Source of the DNA: Vespula vulgaris
Taxonomy: Eukaryota; Arthropoda; Insecta; Hymenoptera; Vespidae
Direction: 5' to 3'
Length of the DNA: 64,000 bases
Assembly (NCBI RefSeq): GCF_905475345.1
Contig: NC_066586.1
Span: forward strand, 19,257,812-19,321,811
The position numbers and the translations under genes are program-made. Each line of letters starts with the position of its first letter. Position 1 is the stretch's first letter. Positions 47,551 to 59,960 of this stretch are shown here, piece after piece. The notes beneath the pieces are model-generated. The model had not been told where the DNA came from and made no database searches. It saw nothing but the letters and a program-made list of their open reading frames with translations.

Positions 47551-49079
47551 CTAAAAATAAATATGAAATTCATTTCAAAATCTCAATAAAGGTAATCGAA
47601 ATTATGACAATAACCTTGCTTCATAGAATTACACAGATTTTCTAGTTTTAATAGACTTTTCCTATAACGGATATATAAGTAATATAAAAACAACTGACAC
47701 TTTGCTCTCTAATAAAATTATCACACCTAATAAATATATTTCTCGATACCGTGGAATACCTAAATATTATTCAAAATCGTTTTATTTCATTGATTTAATC
47801 TCCAATTATCCAAAATATAAATACCGAAAGTTTGTACATCGAGTATCGAATCAAGGAAGAAATATGAAAAACAAACAAATTCGTTTCGTATCGTCGTGTC
47901 AGGTAATCACCGAATATATAAATTACGATCGACAGCCTAGACGTTTCTGTGGAATTTCATTGCTTTCTTAAAACACGTACTACTTTTATATCTCCTTTTC
48001 TAAGTTTCTATTCACGAAACACGGTGAAAACTTTCGAGCACTTTATCTTCTTCTAGAAGATTATAAATGCATACGAACGAAGGGATATTAAAAAACTACG
48101 TTTGCAGATTAATCGTGATTACGTGCTAGCATGTCGCGAACACGTAAAAAAACACGGAGCCGCCGTGGAATGCAGTCCTATTCGTGCGATTCATATTTGA
48201 CATTACTGCTCGGCGAACGAAAAGGCGCGAGAGGGAGGGTAGACGAACGAGTGAGCGAGAGCGAGAGCGAGAGCGAGAGAGAGAGAGAGAGAGAGAGAAA
48301 GGGGTAGAGGGAGAAAGAGGAAGACACATTCTTACGAGGAACGCATAACTAGAAGAGAGACGGAAGCATCATAGCAGTAGCAAAGCAGAGCATTCTGACA
48401 GAGGAGGTGTCAACATTTTGGAATGCTGATAATTTAGAGATATCGAATTTGTTCGATATTACGAAACGCTTTAAACGCGTTCGTAGGTCGTTCGAAGGGA
48501 AACTTAATCGGAGCTCTGTCGGATCTAATATAGCCTCGTAAAAAGATTTCCCCCGGGATCGCGAATCTTATCATTTGTCCGTGTAGTATTTTTACAGCTT
48601 TTCGGAACTGGTACTACTACAGCTGCATAAATAAACAAAAGAAGCATCCTCGTAGCAAGGCTCTGGGAAGGTTCCACGTGTCGAGGAAGATGGAGAACGA
48701 TCGGTCGGGCTCAAAGAATTATCATTCGATTACTCACACGACATGAAAATGCGACAACGAAACCGAATATATCGCGATTTATTTCAATGAATTGGTACAC
48801 TTCACTCCGCGCACGAGAAATAAAAATTCGCGTTTGCCACATTCCTCGCTAGAGGGCAACGCTTTCGAAAGGGGGGCACACTCCACCAAGGTGATCGTTC
48901 CTTTCGCGTTCCATACCGCGCCATTTTTCCTTAGCCATTTTGTTCGTTCCCATGGAGATGTAAATATATTTTTGCAGGATATTTATCAATAAAGATGTTG
49001 GCATCGAGTATAAAGAAATAAATGAGATACAAATACGTTTTGATTTTTTTAGATTAGGAGGAAGGAATGGTCAAACGTC
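47551..49079. other. Spacer between angiomotin and SF1
   Basis: AT-rich near angiomotin and GC-richer from 48.1 kb, with a GAGC/GA tract at 48252-48298 and two GCCATTTT motifs at 48920 and 48934. It should contain the noncoding first exon(s) of angiomotin. No coding frame is supported. Confidence 0.6.
48331..48340 (-). promoter_or_regulatory. Candidate donor of a noncoding angiomotin first exon
   Basis: On the minus strand CTC/GTAAGA lies about 790 bases upstream of the acceptor at 47551, in a GC-richer segment with a GAGC/GA tract. It is the best donor I noticed for the missing first exon, but I have no independent evidence for it. Confidence 0.2.
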
Positions 49080-49260
49080 GAGTCCGATTGGAGAATTTCA
49101 TCAGCCAATCGCGTCGTATCTCTTAACGGACCAATCGCAAATAGCCAGGGTGTACAACTATGTTCGCGTTTACTAGTCATTCTTGGAATAACAACGTCCA
49201 TGTCTGGTACGCCCATGAAGTTGAAGAAACGAGTGTTCGTTGGTCAGTAATCGCCATTTT
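49080..49260 (+). promoter_or_regulatory. SF1 promoter region: three CCAAT boxes, initiator and GCCATTTT
   Basis: CCAAT boxes occur at 49105-49109 and 49131-49135 on the plus strand, with an inverted one (ATTGG) at 49087-49091. A TCAGT initiator-like motif lies at 49244-49248 and a GCCATTTT element at 49253-49260. Two more GCCATTTT copies lie at 48920-48927 and 48934-48941. A start near 49246 would give a 5'UTR of about 137 nt with a 7-codon uORF at 49270-49290. The spacer separates divergent SF1 and angiomotin, so it may serve both. The start site is inferred. Confidence 0.5.
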
Positions 49261-49382
49261 CTTAGTCTTATGTACAAACTTTTCTCTTGAAATAATACGA
49301 GAACGTTACGACGATAACAACAACAACAACGACGAGGACGGAACAACGTGTAAGCGACACGACGGAGTTTTCAACGAGCGCG

Positions 49383-52300
49383 ATGAATCAATCACGAAAT
49401 TTCACGTCGTTGTTGAATCCGAGTTATTTGCAGAATGCGCAGCAAAACGCTGCAACTGCTAACGCGGCTGCTGCTGCAGCAGCCGCAGCTGCTGCGGTGA
49501 GTGCAGCGATCGCAAACGGAACACCTCTCAACGCGAATAACAATTCTACGACGCAAAGCAGAAAGCGCGAAGCTGAGAGTGCGTAAAACCATCGTCCCCC
49601 TTCTCTATAAGAATATACATCATTATTTTTTCAATACATATTGTAATAACTTTTTATAACATTGACTCTCTATAAATATTGTTGTAATGTAAATCTATTC
49701 TTATAGATCTTTTATGTATTACTTTGCATATTGTATATTGTACGTCGTTCTTGTTCTTATAGCGTCTATTTCGTAAAGGAAAACTCGTTTTAAATTTGAG
49801 AATGATCAATGATTATTTTAGGCGATGTTAAGCAGGAGAAAGAAACGAAAGAGGAACGTAGGAAGAGGAGGAAAACTAGATGGGGTGGTAGTGAACATGA
49901 CAAAACCTTTATACCCGGGATGCCTACAGTTCTACCCACTAATCTGACCCCCGAACAGGAGAAAGCTTATCTCTGTAAGTAATCTTTTCTTACGTATTAT
50001 TTTTCATATCATTTAGTCTTAATATACCTTTATATGGACAGAGAATATTTTTTAAGTCAGACTTTTGTATATAAGTTTCCAATATTTATTTTTTAAAGTA
50101 TATCATTATAAATTATATATAATTATGTAAGTATAAATATGTGTGTCACTAAGTACTTGTAGATACGAGAGGTAAGGCTAACTTTTTTTTTTTTTAAGAA
50201 GCAAGTAGATCATGGATTTCGATAATAAGGATTGCCAATTATTACAAGTAGTTAGAATTATAGAGCAATTATTGAAATTTTTTACTTTGTTTTTTTATAG
50301 TCGAGTCAATTTCTAACATCGCAAAGTTACTTAAAATTCCTAAATTACTCGAATATAAATACGCGTAGTTTCAATAATTTCGTTCTTTTGAGAATTTTAA
50401 GGCCTCTTTTGACCTTCTTTTAAGGCACAAACCTTGATATCCGAATCTTCTGAAAAAAAAAAAATTAATATCTTTCAGCTTTGGATATATTCCAAGCTTA
50501 ATAGGAATTTTATTCTCTGAAGGTTTATGTGTTGTTTTATATTTTAAAATCATGCTTAAATTATAAAACGTATACGGTTGTAGCAAATTGGCAATATCTA
50601 ACTGTTGGGGTTTCTGCCCCCTCTAACCCGTTGGTTTACAGTTCAGCTGCAAATTGAGGAAATCAGCAGGAAGCTACGTACTGGAGACCTTGGAATACCG
50701 CTTAATCCTGAGGAAAGGTTTGAACGAAACTTACATACCAAAAATGACCATTACATATCTACAATACCTATCTACTGACCATACTGCAGCCCATAATACA
50801 GGGGTCTTAAAATATCTAAATGGCTACAATTGAATTAATATGGGATACTGATGTCCATTTGAAAAGAATGGACTAGTAAATAGCCATCACGCAGCACAGA
50901 AGATGAATTTTGATAACATTGGTTTGCCCTAATCAATTTCTTTTATTAATTCATTTTTTACTAAGCACTGCTACCAGATAAATTGTTGCTATCGCTAGAA
51001 GTACAGTTAAAGTTCTGACATTTTTATATAAATATTCAATATTCGATATATATATGAATATATATATTACATAGAGAAAATGAAACATTAGTGGCAGTGC
51101 TTAATCTGCAGTGGGTATCCTAGTTCATATATTTTTTAAATAGTCATTGTCTTGCATATGTAGAATCTGAGATAGTCTGATGCAAATGGGGTTTTTATAA
51201 AGTTATTGAAAAACGTATTTTCCAAGTCGGCAATTCACTATTTTTAAACATAAAAAGTTTACTTAAGATATAATGCAAAGGGATGCATGGGTCACCTCGA
51301 GCATAAATTTTTTTCTCTATTTAGGCTGCCGTGACTTGCACGGCAATTTCAATCTATCAGACACTAATAATTTTAATGTGGTTATAATAATATAATAGGG
51401 AAATTTTATTATTAACCGACCACAGCAGATATTTTATTATTAATTACGATTTTATCGAGCAGATTTCAGGAAAATATTGGATTATAAAAATAACATCTGC
51501 TAACATAAGCATATCTTTGTAACTTTCATTGTTACATTACTTTCAGGTGCAACTTGAAATAAACTTAAATAATTTTTCTAATAAATTGATTTACTCCAAT
51601 AGGTTTAACTTCTCTGATTTTAGCTGGAACCGTTATGTTATGTCTTTGTGTTTCATTAGTATTACACATCATAGTAAAGTATTTAAGATGATGATAACTA
51701 ATCTGTCAGAAATTATTTCCTAATAATCACAGGATCTATCTCTTAGCAGCTGACATCATACCGATATCTGCCGTGCACAAACGCGCAGTCTTCCAGTGGT
51801 TACCTACTATAGAATAATAAACATATAGCAATTCTACTATTAACGATAGTATATTTTTCATCTTCTGTTCTGATACTTTGGCATTGTTGGCAAACTTTGT
51901 ATTGTTTGTATAATGTCAACTTCTAATCTCAAGCAATCAGATTATTAAGCAATATGATTACAACGAAATATATTTGCATCGTTAATCAATACAACGGAGT
52001 CTTTTAGTTATCTCATCTTGTCTTAATTTCAAAAGTAATCCATCGCGTTTATAAAGTTTTCATTATCTTATATAGTTGAAAAATCTTTGTTTGTTATTTT
52101 TATTGAAAGTATTTTATACCGACTTTTTTAAATTATGTTCTTAATTTATTATTTTTATTTTATTCAACTTTTCGCGATTACATTAAAATTATATATAGAA
52201 TACATTTCCAACATAGTCAAAGAGTATCAGATATATAGTAAAGAAAATTCGTCTAAAATTTATTAATAATAAAAATTCACTGAAATCAAAATTTATTTAG

Positions 52301-54312
52301 ACTTCAAAAAAAAAATTACTGCTCCATTAAAATTTATTCACTTGATCACACAATCGTAGTAGGTTCAGGTTGCTTGTATGCTAGTACCATCTTAATGAAA
52401 ACTTTGTATCTTTACGGTTGTTTATTTTTTTTCAGGTCTCCATCACCAGAGCCAATATACAGTAGTGATGGTAAACGGTTAAATACAAGAGAATATCGTA
52501 CAAGACGTAAATTGGAAGAAGAACGACACAATCTCATACAGAAGATTCTCAAAATAAATCCAGAATTTAAGCCACCGCCAGATTACAAGTATATAGACAT
52601 ATTATTCGTTATCTAACGTTTTTTATATTTCACTGTTATTTGTATATATAAATAATATATATCGATAGATGGTATTTACTGACCAAAATGTATGTAAAAC
52701 GCTTATATATTTTTAGGCCTCCGATAATACGTGTCCATGATAAAGTAATGATTCCACAAGAAGAACATCCAGACATAAACTTTGTTGGTTTACTTATTGG
52801 ACCACGTGGAAATACTTTGAAATGTAGGAATTTGTAAATTAAGTAATATCTCCACTATTTGTTTTATATTTAACATCGTTTTGTTTCGTATTTGTAGCAA
52901 TGGAAAAGGAGACTGGCGCAAAAATTATTATTCGCGGTAAAGGTTCTGTAAAAGAAGGCAAAGTAGGTAGAAAAGATGGACAACCTTTACCTGGAGAAGA
53001 TGAACCATTGCATGCTTATATAACTGCAAATAATTTAGATGCCGTAAAGAAGGCTGTTGAAAGAGTAAGTTTAATGTTATTTCTTTTAGATTGTGATTAC
53101 GTATCTCCCTTTCGTAACTTTTCTAAAGAGTACTTTTATTTTCTTATCAGATCCACGAAATCATAAGACAAGGTGTAGAAGTTCCTGAAGGTCAAAATGA
53201 TTTACGACGTAATCAATTAAGAGAGCTAGCATTACTTAATGGAACACTGCGCGAAAACGATGGTCCTCGATGTACGAATTGTGGAGCATCCGATCACAAA
53301 TCATGGCTTGTACGTAGTGCCTGTTTATAATCGAAGAATCCGAGATTGCTATTACACGCTTACTAAAAATGTGTTCATTTTCGTTGCAGTGTCCGGACAA
53401 ACCAAATGTTACCAATAATATAGTATGTTCAAGTTGTGGAGGAGCTGGGCACATCGCACGAGACTGTAGATCTAAACGCCCTGGCCAAGGCGGTCCAGCA
53501 GCTGCGGGAATGGGAGGAATGGGACCTGGTGGAGATAAGGCAAAGATAGACGAAGAATATATGTCTCTTATGGCAGAATTGGGCGAGGGTCCTCCACCGG
53601 ATAGATCGAAATCTGGTCAAACTAGACAACCTGCACCAAATCCAAGTTATCCTGGACTTTTCGATAGGTATACACCATCTGTTATAAAGATGTAACGCAT
53701 GTAACACTCGTATTTCGCATTTGAAATCCTTTCGTTTCGTCTTTACAATCTAGACAACAGGCACCTCGCGCCTTGATGGCCGCTCCGGCACATCCGCCGC
53801 CTCAAATGATGCAAGGTGGACCTATGATGCCACCACCGGGCATGGCTCCGCCACCGTGGAGTCAAGGCGACGTCAATAACATGAATGGCATGAACATGCA
53901 ATGGCAACCACCGGTTAGTATGCCACCACCGCCGGGTGTCATGCAACCACCTCCGCCACCTCCCGGATCTACCACTCAGCCAAATATCCCTCCCTTGATG
54001 CCTTGGATGGCTGGAAACAATCAGCCACCTCCACCAGGACAGATGCCACCAACGCAAATTCCACCGCCTGGAATGGGTATTCCACCGTGGCAACAAGGGC
54101 AGCAAGGACCGATGCGTCCACCCCCTCCAGGAACGGCACCACCTCCAGGATTTCCAGGATGGCAACCTCAACAAATGGGTGGCTGGCCCCCGGCAGCTCC
54201 CGTTCCACCTCCGCCACAGCAGCAACAAACTCCTGCTCCACCGGGAATCGATCTGAACACGTTACCTACGTTATTGGCTCAACCACCACCACCTCCGCCG
54301 CCCACTAGTTAG
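49383..54312 (+). CDS. SF1: Splicing factor 1 / branch-point binding protein (complete, 9 exons)
   Basis: A nuclear protein that binds the intron branch point with U2AF in the early spliceosome. Exons: 49383-49578, 49822-49974, 50642-50717, 52436-52588, 52717-52823, 52898-53064, 53151-53309, 53390-53667, 53754-54312. Total 1848 nt, or 615 aa. Seen: an 11-Ala tract (28-38); an Arg/Lys-rich U2AF-ligand motif with Trp86; the SPSP pair (143-146), which is phosphorylated in the human protein; the KH domain from about 195 with its GPRG loop at 221-224, then the QUA2-like helix; two CX2CX4HX4C zinc knuckles (C325-C328-H333-C338 and C350-C353-H358-C363); and a Pro/Met/Gly-rich tail from 430. The segment RKLRTGDLGIP is identical to human SF1 as I recall it. 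The start is the ATG in frame with the conserved exons. Intron 3 is long (1718 bp) and its donor is weak (G/GTTTGA). Confidence 0.97.
49464..49496 (+). repeat. SF1: Polyalanine-coding tract in SF1 exon 1
   Basis: Eleven consecutive alanine codons use all four GCN codons and include a 14-bp perfect palindrome, GCTGCTGCAGCAGC. It is coding, in frame, and interrupted at the codon level rather than a pure triplet run. Confidence 0.95.
50718..52435 (+). other. SF1 intron 3 (long, AT-rich)
   Basis: This 1718-bp intron lies between exons encoding the conserved pre-SPSP helix and the SPSP linker. It is AT-rich with no coding frame, tRNA or recognisable element. All other SF1 introns are under 700 bp. 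Confidence 0.85.
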
Positions 54313-55800
54313 TGTGAAAAATAATTCTATCGCACGATTAAATGTTTTTAAACCCTGTAGTAAGATAAATTATACGATTTTGTTACATTGAGAGACTTGA
54401 TCATCGAATTATAGGAATAGTTAATACATTTGATGTATTGGTTTATATAATTATAATAGAACGTTATGCTCTGTGCAACTTTGTTCTTTCCAAATAGCAT
54501 TGCGCATAACGAAGACCCAAGTTCTTAATATAACTGTATAATGTATTGTATGGAATACGAACAGTATGTTAACTTGCGCGAGGATATTAATTACTCCCGT
54601 TGCTATAATGTAGCTGAAATATCTAGATTTGTTTATCATTGTTTATAAACTTAAACAATACAACTAATCTTTCTTACAACAACAAAAAACCGATCGTCAT
54701 ACGTTACGCATTTTTATAATGCAGAATGTCCCTGTTAATTTCACGATAAAAACGTTGTTGACATTGCACATCTAATTATACGAATATCATTTGTTTGTTA
54801 TTTCGTACGATGTCGTCATTATAGTGCTATTCGCCTGTTAACTCAGGTTCTTTGCACTGCACATTAATATTAAGCTTATTACGAAGAATAGTAGTAAAGT
54901 ACTGTTCTTATTAGTACAAACTTGCCCAGAATGTATTGTTTGTGCATATAATGTTACAAAATTCCACCGATATACATGGACGAAGTATCAGAAAAAAGAA
55001 CCAAGGGAAAATGATGATCTTGCGATATCGATTTTACGGAAGAAAAAATATTTCTTAGCTTTCTATACGAGAAGAAAAGGATAAGAGAAGAGAAATACCT
55101 AAATTTATATGTGCACAAACATGAAAAGGTAGTGAACACGGATGATGTATGTTTTAAATACGATAGGATAACATTACTTTAGTATATACAAGTTATTGTA
55201 GTTACATCATGAAAAATATAGTCAGTTTTAATACCACGCAAAGTATCAGTTAAAGTAAATGGACATATTTATAAATTAATAGTATTGCTTTTTCCAACAA
55301 ACGATAATTTTATTTTTCATGTCGATGTTCGTTCTATTTATATACGATAGCAAGATTCAATTTAGAAAGAACATTACCGATAGATCGATTGCGTGCGTGA
55401 TCATAAAGAAACTATTGAATAAAGGAAAGTATAAGATATATATAATTAGTCATAAACATTGTATACATAGTTACGAAAAGTAAATGTCTAAATTTTTGCT
55501 TATATATAGTATACGTTAGATATGTCCATTGCTGAAGGAATTATAAATATTATTTTGGCTAATCACCGAATTCTTTTGAAGGTTATAGTATTAAGCTATT
55601 ATTACGAGTTTATTCCATTAAAGTAGTTTTGTTATTGGATTTGCTATTGGATTGGTAATGATGTGAATAAAATAATTAAATTCCTATTCATAATCTTAAT
55701 GGATATTAATGTTAGTAGTATTACGTATTAAGTAAAAAAATGTAAAAATATTTACGGGGACAATGCTAGTTTGCTTAATGTGTAATCTGTACACAATAAA
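54313..55800 (+). terminator. SF1 3'UTR with alternative polyadenylation signals
   Basis: AT-rich noncoding sequence follows the stop codon. AATAAA hexamers at 55418-55423, 55666-55671 and 55795-55800 are candidate cleavage signals, giving 3'UTRs of roughly 1.1 to 1.5 kb. No coding frame is visible. Which signal is used cannot be told from sequence. Confidence 0.5.
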
Positions 55801-56564
55801 GGTATACATTAAAAATAGTAATATTTACATGTGAACTTCAACAAATAGTCGGATGTTCTACCACAGTCTATCGCGATACTTCGACGAGTCAACGTCGTTT
55901 CTTCGTACTACAACTTCTAATGATTTAAGTAAGTAATTCTAAGAGACACTACGATTGCATAATAATATAATCCTATCAAATTATGACAAATAATACATAG
56001 TAAATCATATTTTCAAATCAACGCACGTTACTAGAAACACACACACACACACATTAAATTCTTCAATTTTGCTTATAATCATCTTCATATTTCTAAGTTC
56101 ACGTGCATATTTTCCTGATCATTTTGACGCGTCCCTGAATATAACAAATGGACCTCTCTCTTTCCGTTCCCTCTTCGCTCTCTACTTCTTCTACTCACGC
56201 TCCTGCAATAGCGCGAATGCGGTGAAAGGTTAATTTTTTCGAAGTCTTGCTTAGAGAAAATATCTCTCCCTTCCCCCTAAAAAAAAAAAAAAAATAAAAA
56301 AAATAAATAAAAAAAATTGTAGTTACGTGAGAAACACGACGATCTCCAATGGTGAAAAATGAGATCGTTCGTGCAAAATTACGAAGTTCATAAAAATTTG
56401 TTGAAATTTCGATCTACGACGTTATTCGATTAAAACGTCGATCTTTCTTTTTTCCTTTTTTCAAATGTTCAGGAACAAGAGAATTTCCTTCCGTCGTTTT
56501 GTTCGTTAAATAAACAACAATGCAAATTCTCTCATTCGCGCCCCGCATAAACATTAATGAACGA

Positions 56565-56717
56565 TCACGTGAGACAAGGCCACATAATCACCTTGGCTCT
56601 CCGCGCCTTCCGAGACAGCACGATCGTCCTTTTCCTGTCGGCTAGAATAGCGGAATTGCCATTTTACAGTTAGCCAATCAGCAGCGGTCAACAGCCAAGC
56701 CATTTTCGCGGCATGGT
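56565..56717 (+). promoter_or_regulatory. Promoter-like island ending in ATG plus splice donor
   Basis: A palindromic E-box TCACGTGA (56565-56572), GCCATTTT at 56658-56665, CCAAT at 56674-56678 and GCCATTTT at 56699-56706 are followed by an ATG at 56713-56715 that abuts a consensus donor (ATG/GTAAGTG). This resembles genes whose first exon codes only for Met. No convincing second exon was found in the remaining 7.3 kb, so the gene is hypothetical. Confidence 0.4.
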
Positions 56718-57000
56718 AAGTGAATTGACTATAGATGACTGACCTTTGACTGTCAACTATTAGAATCGTTATTATATCGTATTTAATTATTTAACTTATT
56801 CCTTTCAATATTACGATCAATTTCGACAAAATAATAAACAAGGTTATCCGATTTACTTAACTCGCGTTAATATTTTATGTTGCTCGGTTAGAATGGAAAA
56901 TTTATAAGTAAGTTTCTTACATGGATAATGATGTGTAAGAGGAGGATTCTAAAAATCTTTGTGATGGTCGTTCTGTTAAATCGATCTTTTAAAAAGAAAG

Positions 57001-57007
57001 AAAAAAA
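57001..57007 (-). terminator. Pol III terminator of tRNA-Ser
   Basis: Seven T residues on the minus strand begin five bases after the tRNA 3' end, as expected for RNA polymerase III termination. Confidence 0.85.
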
Positions 57008-57012
57008 TATTT

Positions 57013-57094
57013 CGCAGCCGGTAGGATTCGAACCTACGCTCCCAGAGGGAATCTGATTTCGAGTCAGACGCCTTAACCACTCGGCCACGACTGC
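57013..57094 (-). tRNA. tRNA-Ser (anticodon CGA)
   Basis: Reads UCG codons. On the minus strand the 82-nt sequence folds as a class II tRNA: acceptor stem GCAGTCG pairing with CGGCTGC (one G-U pair), discriminator G, A box TGGCCGAGTGG, anticodon loop CTCGAAA with anticodon CGA, a long variable arm of about 14 nt typical of serine tRNAs, and B box GGTTCGAATCC. There is no intron and no encoded CCA. Confidence 0.97.
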
Positions 57095-58516
57095 TTGATA
57101 TTTCAATAGTTTGCGGCCACAAGGGTGGAAACAACCCTCTCATAGATATAGCATTTGTTCGTCAAATTACTAACGAATTAAAATGAAAATTTTAACAATC
57201 ATGTATAGAGCGAAAGGTTTAATGATTTATTCGTTCCGTTGAATTATTTCATTAATTTTTTTTTTTTTTTAACATATATATCGTTAGATAGATGTCGATT
57301 AAAAAGTTTTGACGATAAATTACAAATGATATAATTCGTCGTAAAATGGCAAAGGAGAACGTATAAAAAGAGGAAAATAAAAAAAGAAAAAGAAAAGAGA
57401 GAAAGAAAGAAAGAAAGAAAAGAAGAACAAGAAAAAGAAAAAGAGAATAAGAGAAAGAGGAAACGTCTTCTAGAATGTATATATGTTTGTCTCTCGCGAA
57501 GCATGTTTATGCATTTACGTGCAAGCCGATAAAGCAGCTGCCTAGTTAGCCGTCAACTTTGCAATCAGCAATCTCTCAAGTAGTCGAGTCCGTTTGCGGC
57601 TGTTCCAGATTGCGTCCTTGCCGTATAAAGTGCAACGGCATGTGCGTACGTGATGATATAACGGGTGTTCGAAAATGCCCATTTTAGAAATTTCCTCTTC
57701 CGCGAGCTTTCTTATATTCCTCGACGATATTTATTTGTAGAGTTCGTTTGACCAAAAGATTCCTTTAGGCGAAGAAAAATATCTTCTCGTAGAAAGCTTC
57801 TTGATGTCACGAATCGATCGAGAGCGTGAAAGTAAACCGTTAAATAAAAGTAAAGGAAGAATGAAGAGGGACCAAATGAAATATACATGCGCACGTTACG
57901 CATATATATATATGTAGATAGGCAGAGTGGCAAAAAGAAAGCGACGCTGACGTTTTACCTGTTCCGCGTAAGAAAGAGGATTTAATTGACAGGACATGAT
58001 GCGGAAGTAACGTTACAAAAACTCTTGGAGAGCTTCGTCCAACAGAACACCGCGCGATCGAGATTTCCTTTTAAAGCGCGAGCTCGAGAGAAAGAACGAG
58101 AGAAAGAGAAGGTTAACGATTTGGCATCGAATCGAGCGTTACGAAATTATGCGGGTTCGTTTAATTTTTTTCAACGGCCAATTTTTCTTTATCCCGGATC
58201 GGCGATCATCGCGATACGTCGTTGTGATAAATCACAGGCGGTTGATCTTTATATCGTCGGTCACCCGTTACACTTGCATTCTTACGAGTTGTACAAGTCC
58301 CAGTTTTCTTACTCTCACCCACAACAGTTTCGAGAGTAAATTCCAGAACGAACACACGTATGTATATAGATATAAGTATACGTATACACGTTTTTGCTTA
58401 GGCTATATACGTTGCCGACTCTATCCTATCCAATCTGTCTACAATCATTTGGAACCGAACCTTACTGTGTTCTATGTATTTACACGTTTGTGTGTGTAAA
58501 TACACTGTAATAATTT

Positions 58517-58575
<59 letters not shown>

Positions 58576-59960
58576 GTAGTTGTCTACGCATGCGTTCGCA
58601 TATCGTTCGTAAAATACAAAATCGATTGATTATAACCGATGAGAAGCAAATGTCATTTTGCAAGAGCGTAGTACGCAATATGACAGCTTACGATTGATAT
58701 ATGTTACTATAACATTTACCAAACTATGAACTACTTTCGCATTTCTCCAAATATAATCGAGTACGAAAAGTAGATAGAAATTCGTGATAATCTCTATTTC
58801 TTTTTTTTTCGTAATAAATTCATCATTTGTCATTTTAAAATTGATTATTTTCATAATAGATCTATTCATGAATTCAGATGGCTTCTCGTATATAGTTATA
58901 ATTAATACGACTTCATTTACTCTTGTCATTTTAACATCGATGTTCCATGGTTGATAACTTTATTCGTTCCCCGCGTTAAGCAATAATCGTAATGATATAA
59001 CGTTCACGGGGCAAGAAGTCGAAGGAAAGAATAAAATAGATCGAAGAACCGAGCGACGTATATTCCTCGTCCAAAATATCAGATAACATCGGGATACAAT
59101 TACCGTTAATCGCCGAGATACGGACTTTCACGCGAGTCGATCGCACAGTTTCAGTTCTTGCAACGTTATAGCGGAGCAGAAGGAATAGAACGCCCGGTGG
59201 ACGGATGAACGATCAAGCGGGCCAACGTAACTGTGCACAAGATCCGTATCTATTTTTCTTATTCTTTCTTCCGTTTGTCGTCCCTTCAAAATTTATCAAA
59301 ATCTCTTTCATTCGTTAGCGATAATATAATTTTTAAGGAAGTAAACAATATCGTTTGATGTTACTTTCTTTCTAAGATTCTTCTTTAAAGCGAGCCGTAA
59401 TCGTAACGTTGATTGAGCGCCGCTAGTCTGGGAAAGAAAAAGCGAAAAAGCGAAAAAGAGAAAAAGAGAAAGATAAATAGAAATAAAAGAAACACATCGG
59501 CTTTTGCTGCTGCTGTTGCTGCTGCTGCTGCTCACTTTTACTTCAACCAGGAACGAACGGTACTCGATTAGATCGCCAGCCGTCTAGCCTGCCCATCGGG
59601 GAATGCTTTCGCAAGGCAGGATGTGTGCGAGATGCCGGAGGGGTCGATTCAATTGAAATTCAATTACAAAACTATTTTCGAGCTTGTCCTGGCCTGAATC
59701 AAACTAGCGGACTCGCAAGGACTCGAGATGGCCGAACTCTCATACGCGTTTGCGTGTGGTAGTCAATCTACACACGACTCTCGTATATCTATTCCTATCC
59801 GCACGTGTAGACGCGCGTGTGAGCGTGTAACGAGAAAGGCGTTTGTGCACACGGAGAAAGTGTATATCCACCGATTGTGAGTTAACCTTACGATCCACTC
59901 AAGCGGGAATTTGTGTTCCTAGCTTTACTCGGTGATATCTGAAAAACCGCGACTTTCCAC

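Noticed and set aside
49160..49462. 100-codon ATG frame overlapping the SF1 start
   Set aside because: Out of frame with SF1, no domain, and it probably begins upstream of the transcription start.
53743..54241. Long minus-strand frames over the SF1 tail
   Set aside because: Antisense of the proline/glycine-rich SF1 exon 9.
57986..58339. 117-codon plus-strand frame
   Set aside because: No recognisable domain, Arg/Glu-rich low-complexity core, no splice context. Treated as chance.
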